A DNA stretch of 64,000 nucleotides. It comes from Escallonia rubra (Eukaryota > Streptophyta > Magnoliopsida > Escalloniales > Escalloniaceae). This document shows positions 48,415 to 60,204 of this stretch, in pieces (positions within the stretch are counted from its first letter, which is position 1; every line of letters starts with the position of its first letter). The stretch spans positions 335,871-399,870 of the forward strand of contig JAVXUO010003147.1 in assembly GCA_033065855.1 (NCBI GenBank), in the 5' to 3' direction. The notes under the pieces are model-generated. The model was given only the letters and a program-made list of their open reading frames with translations, did not search any database and had not been told where the DNA came from. Both the position numbers and the translations under genes were made by a program.

Positions 48415-49860
48415 TGATGTGACAAAGGAAGAATAGGGATTATGAGTGTGTGGTACCTTATAGTTGTGTGATTTGTTTCATTTGGTTCAGCAGCATTGCT
48501 GTTTGTTTGCCTGTGTGATTGGTTTGGGGTGTTTATACTAGAGGAGTATACACTGCTTTACCATATAGTGTGTAAAGTAGGAAACATGTTCACATCTATT
48601 TTCTTGTAACTATTCATCAGTTGTAAGTAGATTGTTTGTATGTTGGGGTTGTGATGATCATTGGGAAGAACTCTTTAGTCGCGTCGATAATGTACAGTCA
48701 CTGTTACAGTTGTGCATTTTATTGGTTTATTTATCGTCCACAAATAGCGTATGGCTTAAAAGCCTTTTATCATTGCCACAGATACCTCCTTCAGGTAAAC
48801 TGACGATTCCACAAGCTATTGTTACCATCTCACTAGTGCAGTGACTGCAGTCATCAGTTTTCATTGCATCACCACCACCGGAAAATTAGGAAAAAGTGAA
48901 TTTTTGGGCTAAAACTGGGTGGATAGAGGAAAATTCTTATGAAGTTATTAAAAAGTGGATTTTTATTGTGAAAACTTTTGAACCATGGGATGACTTTAAA
49001 GAACAAAAAAATGGGTTTTTCATGTTTTCAGCTTTTTGCCTACCCAAAATTCCCCTCGTCTTATTTTACAAAAAAAAGACATGGTCTAAACTTTCTCCCG
49101 ACCTTGTTGAGCAAAATGACCATATGTCCCTTCCTCAATTTTCCTTTCCCCTTGATCTGATTCCCCCCCAAATACATGTACTGAACCCTCACCGCGGCAT
49201 CCCCTCCCACATAAGCCCTCCCTCCCTCCCTCCCTCTAACTCTCCTCAAATATCAAATTGACATGACTGATAAAAATGACGAGTAGATCCCAAAATTGTA
49301 TTATTGTGAGATTCTCGATCTATATTTAAGTTTATGTGTCATTAGTGCATTCTATGTACTCTCGATGAACCATCTAGGAACAAGTCTAGTGTGTAGATTT
49401 GCAAGTACATCACACGTACATGCTTACAGCTTTCTGTATATATGCAAGTCATTTAGAACCAGGGTATCATGTCTTCGTTGTGGAATAAAAAGTTTGTGAA
49501 GAAATGTAATGATTGTTACCATTGCGTTGTACCTGTATTTGTGTCAAGAATGCAATATCGATTTCTTTCTTCCGTTTGGTTGGATGGAATGACAGTTGAA
49601 ATGTAATGAGTACGTGATCAAAAGTAAAAAGATACCATCTATATGTAGTGGGATAAGCTGCTACAATATTGAAAGGCTAACATGCGCGCATGCTACAACA
49701 GTTACATGCTACAAGGGCTACCTATTGGCTTATACATGAAAGTCATGATTCACCCAAGTATGCGTTAAACTTAAAGCTGCAATACAACATACTGTGTAAA
49801 CAACTATTACGTAGTACTACCTGATTGTTGCGGTAAAGAACGGGGTATATTGTGTAAATG
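48415..49860. other. 3' flank of the acidic-protein gene and intergenic DNA
   Basis: It includes the probable 3' untranslated region to about 48620. A short (TCCC)n run lies at about 49215-49235. No further gene was recognised. Confidence 0.45.
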
Positions 49861-50223
49861 GTACCTTTATTGGATCAATTGTTGGCATTTAGGGATGCAT
49901 AAATGTTTTTCACAAGTTATCACGGAATAAAAACACTTAAGATAGGACAGTTAAGCTATCATGGAACGTGCCAGCTGGTAGTCCTTGTAACGCGCTAGCA
50001 CATTATCCTTGTAACATTGTAGCAGGTTATTCCATATTATAATTTTTTTTAACTTTGAAGGTTTTCATCTCATTTTGAATCACTTAATCTTGAAAGAAGA
50101 AGACTTAATTCTTACTCTATAAAAGAATTACTAACAACAAAATAGTAACAGTCATTTTATTCCAACCTTATTCCAGTCAAGTAACAGAAGAACCTATTAT
50201 AAAAATTTAAACTTGAAAAACTT

Positions 50224-50788
50224 ACTCTGTTTGACAATTTATTTTTTTTGATCAGGAGATTTGAAATAAGAATTTTGAAGAGCAGTTAAAAAAAATTTAA
50301 AAAAACAAGTGGGTGTTTGATAACCCTTTTTTTAAAGAGGTAAAAAATACAACTTTGGTAATCCTTTTTATTTAACGTTACGGTGGTTTGCGGTGGCGGT
50401 GGTGGGGTGCAGCGGTGGTGGCCGGTGGTGGTGGTGGTGGCCGGCGGCCGGAGGTGGCTGCCAGCAGTCGCCAGCGGTGGTGGCCGGCGGCCGGAGGTGG
50501 CTGCCGGCAGTCGCCGGCGGCCGGAGGTGGCTCCGGCAGTCTCCGGCGGTGGCCACCGGCCGCCGGCGGTGGTCGCCTGAGGTGGCTGCCGACCGGCGGT
50601 GGGAGGGTGGTAGTGGTCAAAGAAAAAAAAACCAAAAGTGAAAAAAAAAACCAGTTTCTGGAGTTTTTTTCCTTACTCTTCAGTTTAAAAACTGGTTTTT
50701 AAACTGAAAAAATGGTTACCAAACGCTGTTTTTCAGTTTTTAAAAACTGAAAAAAGAGGAAATTTTTTTTGTCAAACCTAGCCTTTAC
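50224..50788 (+). mobile_element. GC-rich-core non-autonomous element, copy 1
   Basis: The outer parts are AT-rich: TGTTTGACA then AAGTGGGTGTTTGATAACC on the left, and AAATGGTTACCAAACGC then TGTCAAACC on the right, roughly inverted. The core, about 50380-50620, is made of (GGTGGCCGGCGGCCGGAGGT)-type words repeated several times. A second copy in inverse orientation lies at 62683-63273. TACTCTGTTTGACA occurs at both borders (50224 and 50786), where a partial second left end begins. No transposase was seen. Open frames over the core are low-complexity artefacts. Confidence 0.75.
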
Positions 50789-51330
50789 TCTGTTTGACAT
50801 AGCTTTTTTGTCTTCAGTTTTTAAATAACAATTTTTAAAGAGCAGTTAAAAAAAAATTAAAAAACAAGTGGGTATTTGATAACCCTTTTTTTTTGTTTTT
50901 TTTGTGTGTTTGGTAACCTTTATTGGATCAATTGTTGGATTTGCGGTGGCGATGCATAGCGGTAATCGACGATGTTATCACGGAATAAAAACACCGGAGA
51001 TGGTGGACGACTGTGGTTGTCGGGCTATCATGGAACGTGCCACCTGGTTGTGGTGGTTGCCGACGGTCGGAGGTTATCCTTGTAACATTGTAGCAGGTTA
51101 TTCCAGATTGGCTGTCGGGCGACGGTGGCTGCCGGAGGTGGCCTGGCCACGGTTTCATCTCATTTCGACGGTCACTCCATCCGACCGATGGGCGGTGGCT
51201 ACCGGCGGTGGGTGAGTTCTACCAACAACAAAATAGTAACAGTCATTTTATTCCTTTCCGAACCTTATTCCAGTCATGTGAACGGAAGAAGCCTAATTGT
51301 GGATGCAAAAAGTGAAAATATGAAAAACTT
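50786..51330 (+). repeat. Partial element end plus interleaved (mosaic) copy of 49861-50220
   Basis: The segment 50789-50911 repeats the left end of the element at 50224. From 50912 to about 51330 the sequence matches the unique DNA at 49861-50220 in ordered blocks of 8-40 bp: TTATTGGATCAATTGTTGG, GTTATCACGGAATAAAAACA, CTATCATGGAACGTGCCA, TATCCTTGTAACATTGTAGC and ACAAAATAGTAACAGTCA. The AT-rich stretches between those blocks are replaced by GC-rich words like those of the element core, such as TTGCGGTGGCG and GGCGGTGGCTACCGGCGGTG. Confidence 0.8.
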
Positions 51331-51334
51331 ATTT

Positions 51335-52148
51335 TGTCCCAAGCCTTTTTTTTTGGTCGAAACGGAAACTGCATTAAACAAAAACACAAATTACAACCTA
51401 AAAAGCCCAAACAAATATTTGGCTCTAGAAACATAGTACCCAAAAGTACAAACATAAGCTTGACCCTGGAACATAAACCAGCCAACATCGCCTTGACAGA
51501 AATTGGAAAAGATAAGTATTATCATTGTTGGATTTATTAAATTCAGATCAAGTGGTAACAGAGTGGAAGAGCTGCAGCGAGACATCAATTCCAAGGGCCG
51601 CTTGAAGTGGCAGTTTACATTACTGTCGCGGTTGTCTTCGGATCCAAAAAAGGTGGAACGAGTTCTCAAGGCCGGATCAGAATGATCCGAAGCTCGAAGG
51701 GAGTCGGAATCCTCCATCTCGTCTAGATCAGGCCTCCTCACTCTACAATCCCTCCATATCGGACCCACGTCAAAAGAGTCAACCCAAACCAACCAGATCG
51801 GAAGTCCGACGACCATGACGGATCTGAAAAAAACTTTCAGATCTGAGGGAAGCGAGTGGGAGGGAGTAAGATTGTGGCTGAAGGGCTCCCGGGGTGGAGG
51901 TCGGGAGGTGGAGGAGGGTGGTGGCAAATGGCGGCACAGGTGGGTAGCCAAGAAAGAGGGAGCAAAAGATGCGAAAAAAAGAAACAAGAGAAGAAGAACT
52001 AACGAAATGAGGGCGTCCCCTTCCATCCTTACAGCCATGGAAGCCGAAAGAGGAAGGGGCGACAGCTGGGTTTACTGGAAAAGAAAGATGGGTTTTCTGG
52101 AGAGAGAAGGGGGCTTGCTATTAAAGAAACAACAAGTCATGTCCCAAG
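51335..52148 (-). mobile_element. Retroposed non-LTR insert with poly(A) and 9-bp target duplication
   Basis: TGTCCCAAG flanks both sides (51335-51343 and 52140-52148). Next to the left copy is a T-run (A-tail on the minus strand) preceded, on the minus strand, by TGCAGTTTCCGTTTCGACC. The 3' end is therefore near 51344 and the 5' end near 52139. A minus-strand open frame (52038-51391, 215 codons) starts ATGGCTGTAAGGATGGAAGG but matches no family I know. The insert is probably a 5'-truncated LINE, a long SINE or a retrocopy of a host transcript. Confidence 0.7.
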
Positions 52149-53806
52149 TCATCCTACGGTTTAGAAGTTTTCACAATAAAAAATAATTTTTCACAACTCC
52201 ATCAATTTTTTCCTTAGCGCATCAAGTTCTACCCCAAAACAAAATACGATAAGTGGGTATCTTTCTAGATTTCCACAAATATACAGATATTTTCCACTCC
52301 AATTATATCTCATGTGGATATCTTTCTAGATTTCTACAAAACTACAGACATTTTTCACTAATCATTTCTCCTCACCCAAACATTCATATTAGAATATGCA
52401 CAATTTGGGAACATACCGCATCGTTGCTTCATGCATAGATTCACTTGGCAGAAGTTTCTGCACAATGTTGAAGCTGGGAAAATAGAGTCCTTGGTTACTT
52501 TTTATTTACTTGTTTATATAAAGTGCTACCATTGACATGCATAAAACTTGGTGCATTTTCCGCTTATTAATTTTTCTTTTGGTCTAGTAATAGAAATATA
52601 TGCATATAAAAAAGATTGCAAAGTAGTCAAGTAACATCGAGCTCATAAAGGACAAAGAATTAGACACATACATACACGGATAACATCATCATCCTGTCAG
52701 GAGATAAACATAACTCAAAGGCATAAACGCAACACAAAGTCAACACCATCTCGGCCAGCTTGCACCCATAACCAGCGCAACACCAAGCCACATGCCTCGA
52801 CACTAGCACAATCCATACCCACACGCGTCACCACCACCGAAAGCTCGCAACCGTCAATCCACCACCTCGTCATCAATGACCGCCAAACACCAGTATCACT
52901 CCAGAACAACCAACTATTCCACCACTACCCAAACAGCCTACCAATTCTGCCTGCTCAAATTTCGCCACAAATCCACCACCCTCGCACCAACCAACGGCAG
53001 ACCACCATACACCCACCCATCCGCCTTGCCAACCGTAACCTAGCAACCACCAGAGGCGCAGGAACACCCATCACTACCAAAATTGACGACCAAACCTTTC
53101 TGTAACAAGGAGAGGGAGATAACCAGGGGAGCAAGGAAGACAGCCCCAAATATAATATAGGAAGTTGATCCCTTACAACTGCTAAGAACTTAAGATAAGT
53201 TAACAACGTTATTTGGCCGTCTATCGATCACGGATGAACGGACCAGATCTTACTTTTTTTAAGAGAATAACATGTTGTCTGCTACATAATGTAGCTGATG
53301 GACCTTTTGACCATTTTGTCCATCCAATCCCTCAAGTAAGTGGTACAGTTCCCATCCACTACATTATATAACGGACAACGGGGTACACACACACACGTAA
53401 ACCCTTACACCAAACTCATTATCCCTTATCCAACCCATGGCACCACTACGCCCACATACGATCACAGAGTACCGATTAATACCTCACACCCACACCCACA
53501 GCCCGCGTAGCTCAACCCACACCCATTGGCATCAAATACGCCTAGCACACCAAAGGCCAACCACCATAGAGCAACCACAAAAATTCAATTGAAAATTTGC
53601 ACACATTCACACACGAAAATAACTGCCCACAAGTGAATATCCACTCTCCACACCACCACACACCGGAGAAAATTGGTGGTGGTGACAGAGGGCAAAAGAG
53701 GAAGGCTGCTTCTATAAAGGGGTTTTGGGTTATCGATGGAAAATAATTGTTTAACCACATTTGCAAAAACAACAGCAGTAGTAGTAACAATGGAATCCGA
53801 GTCCAT
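52149..53806. other. Intergenic; tandem pair at 52254-52375 and C-rich stretches
   Basis: Two adjacent copies of about 60 bp, built on GTGGATATCTTTCTAGATTT, then CTACAAA, ACAGA and TTTTTCAC, lie at 52254-52375. From about 52740 to 53060 and 53400 to 53680 the plus strand is CCACC/CACCA-rich, like the cores of the long-TIR elements, but I found no matching termini. No gene was seen. Confidence 0.45.
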
Positions 53807-53991
53807 TTTTGAAAAGGGCAAATTACACAAAACCTCCTTGGGGTTTACACTAATTATACTCAGCTCCTACTAACTTTTGAATTACACTCAGCTACGATTT
53901 TTTATTTTTCTATTAACAGAGTTAACACAATAAACAAAAGACAGCAATATCCCTCATAAACAAATAAATTTACCCAGTCATCCTCCACTAC

Positions 53992-54038
<47 letters not shown>

Positions 54039-54891
54039 CCCCACACCCCCACCGTCGGCAACAGTCAGTCCACCATCTCCACCTGAACCCACTGCCCGAC
54101 GTGCTGCACTCAGTGCCTCCACCGCAGCCAACACTCTCCCATCACCACGACCCAACACCGCTGACCACCCATGACCACCGACAACAACCAATCCCGAAAC
54201 CCACGGCCGCCGCCTCCTACTGAAACCATTGCCCGACCGGCCACTGCCTTCAACCGAAGCCACTGCCCAACGGGCCACCACCAACCACCACTGTCGGCCA
54301 CCCACAACCACCTATCATCACAACTACCAATCCCACTAACGCCGACGTGGAATGACTGTCGCCTCTCCCATAAATCCCTCAACCCATGACTACCCTAAAC
54401 CCATGGCCGTCGCCTTAAACCGAATGGCGACCACCAACACCTGCAGTTCGACCAACGGTGACCGTTCGATTACCAGACACACCCTATGCCCACCTCCGCA
54501 GCCACAACTTATCCCATCACCACAACCCACCATACCCGGCGACCATCTCTCCACAAACCAAAGGTAGGAATAGTTTTGTGCACTGTGAAATGGTTTTTAG
54601 CTACAGAAATGGTGAAAGAAAAAATCCAAGAAAATATATTGAAAAATTCTGGAAAAAATGGAGATCAAAGAACCTTACCGGTGGACAAAGTTGTTGAGCG
54701 TATTTTGGGTATAGAAATAGCAAAAAGTGGAGCATAAGAGAATCTTTTAACGGTGTTGGCCTTGCCATTAAATGTGTGTTACTCCGTGAAATGGGGGTAC
54801 AAATCTCAGGGAGCGGGGTGTACTTACAAAAATTAGGAGTTAATTAGTGTAAACCTCAGAAGGGTTTTGTGTAATTTGCCCTTCTGAAAAT
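53807..54891. mobile_element. Mutator-like non-autonomous element with near-perfect 9-bp target duplication
   Basis: The element spans 53816-54882. The ends are inverted: GGGCAAATTACACAAAACC on the left, mirrored by the complement on the right. The similarity continues inward through GGTTTACACTAATTA. The flanks are TTTTGAAAA (53807-53815) and TTCTGAAAA (54883-54891), eight of nine identical, which is the Mutator-type target size. The core is C-rich (CCACC and CCCAC words), with a (CT)n(CA)n run at 53995-54038. No transposase is present. The open frames are low complexity. Confidence 0.82.
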
Positions 54892-55803
54892 TATGACATG
54901 GGAAAGTTGGTTGTGAAGTGCTTGAAAAGATACAAAAAGATGCAGAAATGGGAAATGGTGACAGATGAAACTTAAACACAACCTGAGTACAAATATTTGT
55001 CCAACCCAATGTTCTAATTTTTCTTCAAATTTTCGGGGCATGTCTTCTTTCCCAGGATGTCTGATTGTACAAATTAGGCTCATAGGAAGAGACATGTTTT
55101 TTCCTGATCTCAAGGAAACTACGACCAAAAAAATATCCAGGACTACTGCACAATACCCCTCAAATGTACTTAGCAATCCATTACAAACATTGACAGGGAG
55201 AAGAGCGTGAGAGAAAACCAGCTTGAGGAGAATGTAGTGTTGAAAGTATCCCAGGAAACAAGCACACAAGACTGATTTACAGGAATGGATTGAAAATTAG
55301 CTATGATTTCGTTAAATTAAGAATTGGTTAACATATGCCTGAAACAAAATTTTGGATGCATTTACAAGAAGATCAACTTTGTTGACATCTCACCAGGTGC
55401 AAGGGTCATGTAGGTGAATGTACACGGGGAGAAGAAAACTTCTGAATTTCTTCAAAATACCAAAATCTGTGCTATTTGCAGCTGTGTAGTCGTGGAATAT
55501 GAATCAAGATGGCCTTTGTAAGGCTTTTCCCTCAGTTCTCCAACTGAGGCAGATGGTTTAGTTTTTCACATAGGCTGCAATCATTCTACTTCTCTGACCA
55601 AGAAATTCAAGTCCGCTTGTCAATCACAACCTGTATATACGTTTAGGAATTAATTTTGTTCAGTTTCAACCCACTTTATAAAGTACATTCGACACATCTA
55701 TGGTATATTACATCCAACGTGGTAATTAAGCTCCAGGAAAAGCAACAGAATTCTGTCCACAAGGTAATTTAGCTCCGGAAAAAGCAAAACGTGCAATATA
55801 TAT
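54892..55803. other. 3' flank of the PIF3-type gene
   Basis: It probably includes the 3' untranslated region of the minus-strand bHLH gene. The minus-strand open frame at 55269-54856 has no recognisable domain. Confidence 0.4.
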
Positions 55804-58800
55804 TCACTCACCAGCTGCTCTACTAGGTACAGTGTCATTGGTTGAGGTAGCAGGTGCACCTTGACCAGCATCTGGCTTTCGATCATTTTTTGGCACCAAA
55901 CCAGACTGGTCAACACCGTCATTCCTTGCTTGGAACTGGCATTAGAGCAGTAGCAATATGAACTAACTAAAGCAACATAGAGATAGAAGATAAAACAATT
56001 TGATTAACAATAAATACCAAAATTTTCTTTCTGAAAGCTAGGTGAATTTAGCACGTAGTAATATGCCAAAATGTTAGGAGTTAGCAGAAGTAATTATCTA
56101 CTGATGTCAACTGTTAAGATTTATTTTTTCCTTCTATATGTCTTGGTGCCCGATATCCAATTAATATGAGTAAAAAATGTAATTTTGAAACACTAACCAC
56201 CAAAAGCAAGGCCCAGTGCACGAAACTCCCGCATGGGGAGGCTTTATGCAGACTAATGGTTGGGTTCAGTGCACGAGAGAATGAAACTCAAATATATGAG
56301 AACTCCAGGTGCAGACTGATGGCTGGTTTTCAATTCATGTTAACTTCTGCACTAAGGGTACCATTTTAGCACAAAATGTGAGGCATAGTAAATGGCTTGT
56401 TTTAAAATAACTTGTAAAAACACGGTTTGCAATGTGTTGTGAATAACAAAGTACGTTTGATAATTCGACATGGCTATTAAAGATGCAATTACCATTTGCC
56501 TTCATGTTCCTCCGCAGAAAAAGGTAAAAGTTGTTTGGAATATGAACGAAAAACCAACTTCTAGCGATTACTACCGCCCTTGTGGTGGTTTGCGAGTAAA
56601 CTGAAAAGCTACTCTTGATGAACAAAGGGCTAAGATAGTTCCACCGCAAGGAGGTTATAGTTAGCCAATGATTTCCTTTAAGAAGTTTATTATCATTTCA
56701 TTGAAAACTTTCATGTATAAGAACTTAGTTGAGGCTTCTTTGGAAAATGAAATAGCAACCCACAAAGGAAAATGCATAGTCAGAAAAAACGAAGCAACAA
56801 TACCCTCTTCAGAAACTTGGTTAAAACTAGAAAGTACCGACACCTCATATAGGTCGAAGTATCGTGTCCGATACCTACCGACACCTCGACACCTCCGGAC
56901 ACGTGTCTGACTCTCAGTGGTGTCCGATTTATTGATTTATTTTTTAATTATCGGACACCGTGTCGAACACCTCTTGAAGAAGTGTCCACACGTATAGGGC
57001 CAAAGTATGATATTTCGGGGATTTTTTTAGTAATGAACTTTGAAGCTCATCTAATCAGATCGACTCGGAAAAAGGTACCCTTCTTCTTACTCTCTCATTC
57101 TCTCTCTTTTCCTTCGTTTTGTTAACGAATGCACCCAAGCTAACCAGTTCATAGGAAGATACGTCAGCATATCAGACCTCATTTACAGACCCATCTAACT
57201 ATATATGACATCTCCTTGATCCTTTTTGTACCGTGTTCTTCTCTCTTGTTACTGTTGAGACAGTCATGCTATTATCTTTCTTTCTCATCCGTTTTCAACG
57301 AAATTCAGCTACTCAAATTGATGTTTATATTCTTATTATCTACATATTTAATCATATATATAAATGTGTATATATTATATAAATATTAATATATACAGAA
57401 ATAAAATAAAAATATATTAAAAAATTCAGCGGTGTTTAGTGGTGTCCAAAATCTGGTTTTTTGAAAATTACGGTGTCTGGTGTCCCAGTCGGTGTCGAAC
57501 GCGGTGTCTGTGTCCGTGCTACCAAGGGTTAAAATAATGAATTTCAATCACAAACCTGACTACATGTCTGGTTAATTGAGCTGCTGGCATGAGCATTAAG
57601 CATCACTTGTGGGCTGGTATTCTGTATCAGATCCTCTGGTTTCCTGCTTGGCAATGCACTTGAGACTTCCACGTTAACACCCATCCTTGAGGCATTCAAT
57701 CCCATGGCCGAGTTTATGGGAGACCGTCCCGGCAAAGGAATTAACGGAGATCCTGAGACACACATGGGAATTCCTTGACCAGGATGCCCGAAAACGTGAA
57801 GATTAGATCCGTTTAGACCTTGAAAGCCGGTGGGACCAGTATTAGGTTGGGCAAGGAAAGGTGCCCCTTGCATAGGGGGCACCGGAATCATAGGGCATCC
57901 ACGAGATACGGCATTCATGTCAACCATGCCCATCCCAAATCCCATTCCCATGCCCATGCCCATTCCAATACCCATTGGTGAAAAATGCGGCAGATGAGCC
58001 GGATGCATGTGTTGCATTCCAGCTGGTAGCATCATTGGCGGCATATACAATCCAGCCCCCATTGACATGATCTGCATAATACATGCCATGGATAAAATTA
58101 TATATCAATCAGTACGTCAACTTCTTCACACATATATTTATTATGTTATCCGGGAGCTTAGATTTCAAATGATGCAAGCATAGTCGAGGGAATTAGAGAA
58201 ACTTCACCTGTACTTGCAGTTGAAGTGTCTTTAGATACTCAATCGCTTCATCAAGCATAGACGCTTTATCAACCTATGGTGTTGGAGTTTGGGGGGCAAA
58301 AGACATACAGTTGTCAGTTTTAACCCAAGTTTTGAAATTTTGAACTTCAACAGAAAGGATTCATTAGCAAAACTGAAGATCCAAAAGTTAAAGGAAAGTA
58401 GAATAAATTCTTTTGGGGATGGCATGTTAACAAGACCGTTTTTACTCTCTACCTTATTGCAGTTGGGTATGAGTTCTTGTAGTGCACGCATCTTTTCATT
58501 TATCCTATCCCTTCGCCTCTGTTTTGCAAACATGAATTCTGAATGTTAATTGGAATCTCAACAAATGCAAATTTACAATGAGGCACAACACATTATTGTT
58601 GTCGTCGCGTTTTTTCAGATGGTCTCACCCTTTCCGACAAATTATGCACTTCTGCAGCCCGGCTTCTCTTGGAGCCAGTACCTCCTCGAGCAGACGTTGC
58701 TTTTTTAACACCTACTGATTCTTCTTCAATGTCCTGATATAAATTGCTACTATTGTTACACGGAATAAGGTGGAAACAATAAGAGATCCAGAAACATTGG

Positions 58801-60204
58801 AAAAGGGTAGCAGTTCAGCATTTTAACTTACTTCACTTTGGCATTCATACTCCTCAGTGTCACGACATTTTCTCTTCATGTTATTTGTCAGATCATTAGA
58901 GGCTCTCTCTGCACTATTGCCTGAGCAAGCAGAAGAAGCAACTGCGGGCTCAACAGTCTTTTCACTCGCCGGCACTTCTTTTATTGTATTTTCAGCAAGA
59001 GGCTGATTAGAAGACTTATCATTATTGTCAGCTTCTTCTCGGCAAACAGCATCAGATTGTTCAGCAGGACGGGACTCCTCGAGTGGCTTAACCACTATAG
59101 GTTTTGAATCTAGCTTCGGAGACACCATATTAGGTCGAACAGGCAAGCCCATTTCATTCTGAAATCGCGTGTCAATGAGTCTACAGTCGGCATGATTTTT
59201 ACTCCTTGCAGCAGACACTTTATCCATATCTCCCATCCTTTCCATACCTGACGAGCCCGAAGCAGAAACAGCAACGACATTCTGCAGATTAGCCCTAGCA
59301 ATAGCAGCGGGTCTTGAAAAATGGGAAAAGTTCAATAAGTTGGAATTTTGCTTCTGTCTCAAGGGAGAAAAACCACCGGCTGAAGCTCGACTCTGAACCG
59401 AGTCCCCACAAATCGCATGGTGAGTGTTGCTGGTATGACTGCTAATAATATCAGAAACTCCTGATCCAAGAGATGGAGTTGAAGCTTGCCCTTGATGCAA
59501 TGACCATGGATATAACTGACCAGTTCTTGAGGAAGAAAGCTTCTGTGTGTTATCTTGTTCCAAATTAATGCCACTACTTACAGAGACGGTATGTGAATCC
59601 CTAACTGCCACATTACAAGTATTGCTCTTGTCCAGGGACCCAAAATTTTCCTGGGTAGAGGGAGCATTTACAGTAACACCAGATAACTCAGGTAAGAAAT
59701 CAGAGCAGTAATCGTGTTGAAGAGTATCTTCCATAGGATAATTCAGCCAAGGTACTATGTCATCATCTTGACTCAAAACCATATCACCCGAGGGCACTGA
59801 CATTGTAATATCACTATAAATGGAGTCGACGGTCCCAAATTTCCCAATCTTGGAAGTGGTAGCGCTCCCTACATCCTTGTCGCGTAGTCTGGGTGTGTGA
59901 AACTGAAAATTGCTCGAAATAGAACCCCTCTTGCCTTTACTGGACTGACCTTGCATCATAATCTGACCATTTTCCCATACTAGCTCAACTAACTCATTAT
60001 CCGGTCTGCATTCACCAGCACTTAACACTATAGCAAGAATACAAGGAAACAAAAGGAAGACTAGAAATTGATGGAAATTAATTGCATAATAATAAGCACT
60101 CAGATAACTTACAGATATGAAAGATCAGTTGGACATGGGGTGGTTTTATGCTGGGAAACTTCAGTCTTTCCTTTAATCATCTTGTAGAACTCAGAGAGGG
60201 GCAT
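55804..60204 (-). CDS. PIF3: Phytochrome-interacting bHLH factor, PIF3 type
   Basis: Seven exons on the minus strand: 60204-60113, 60005-58832, 58733-58629, 58518-58453, 58273-58208, 58071-57556 and 55935-55804. All phases agree, giving 716 aa. It begins [13 protein letters not shown] like other PIF3 proteins. The APB motif [11 protein letters not shown] (residues 35-45) binds active phytochrome [19 protein letters not shown] (about 107-124) corresponds to the PIF3 APA-like, phytochrome A-related block. The bHLH runs about 444-506: basic region [19 protein letters not shown] with His452, Glu456 and Arg459/460 (G-box readers), then [14 protein letters not shown] and [20 protein letters not shown]. 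The tail is Met/Gly/Pro-rich. It should act in the nucleus, repressing light responses until phytochrome triggers its degradation. Exon 2 could start at another in-phase AG (60015), adding residues. I chose the CAG acceptor because it gives the usual [11 protein letters not shown] spacing. The orthologue within the PIF3 clade is likely, not proven. Confidence 0.94.
56819..57534. mobile_element. hAT-like non-autonomous element in the last PIF3 intron
   Basis: The flanks carry the same GGTTAAAA (56819-56826 and 57527-57534), an 8-bp target duplication typical of hAT elements. The ends are inverted: CTAGAAAGTACCGACACC on the left, and CTTGGTAGCACGGACAC reading inward from the right. GTGTCCG/CGGACAC words recur near both ends. 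It is about 700 bp and AT-rich in the middle, with no transposase. Confidence 0.75.

Noticed and set aside
50368-50702. Several open frames over the GC-rich core, and likewise 62787-63331
   Set aside because: They are low-complexity translations of a short GC-rich repeat, open in many frames at once.
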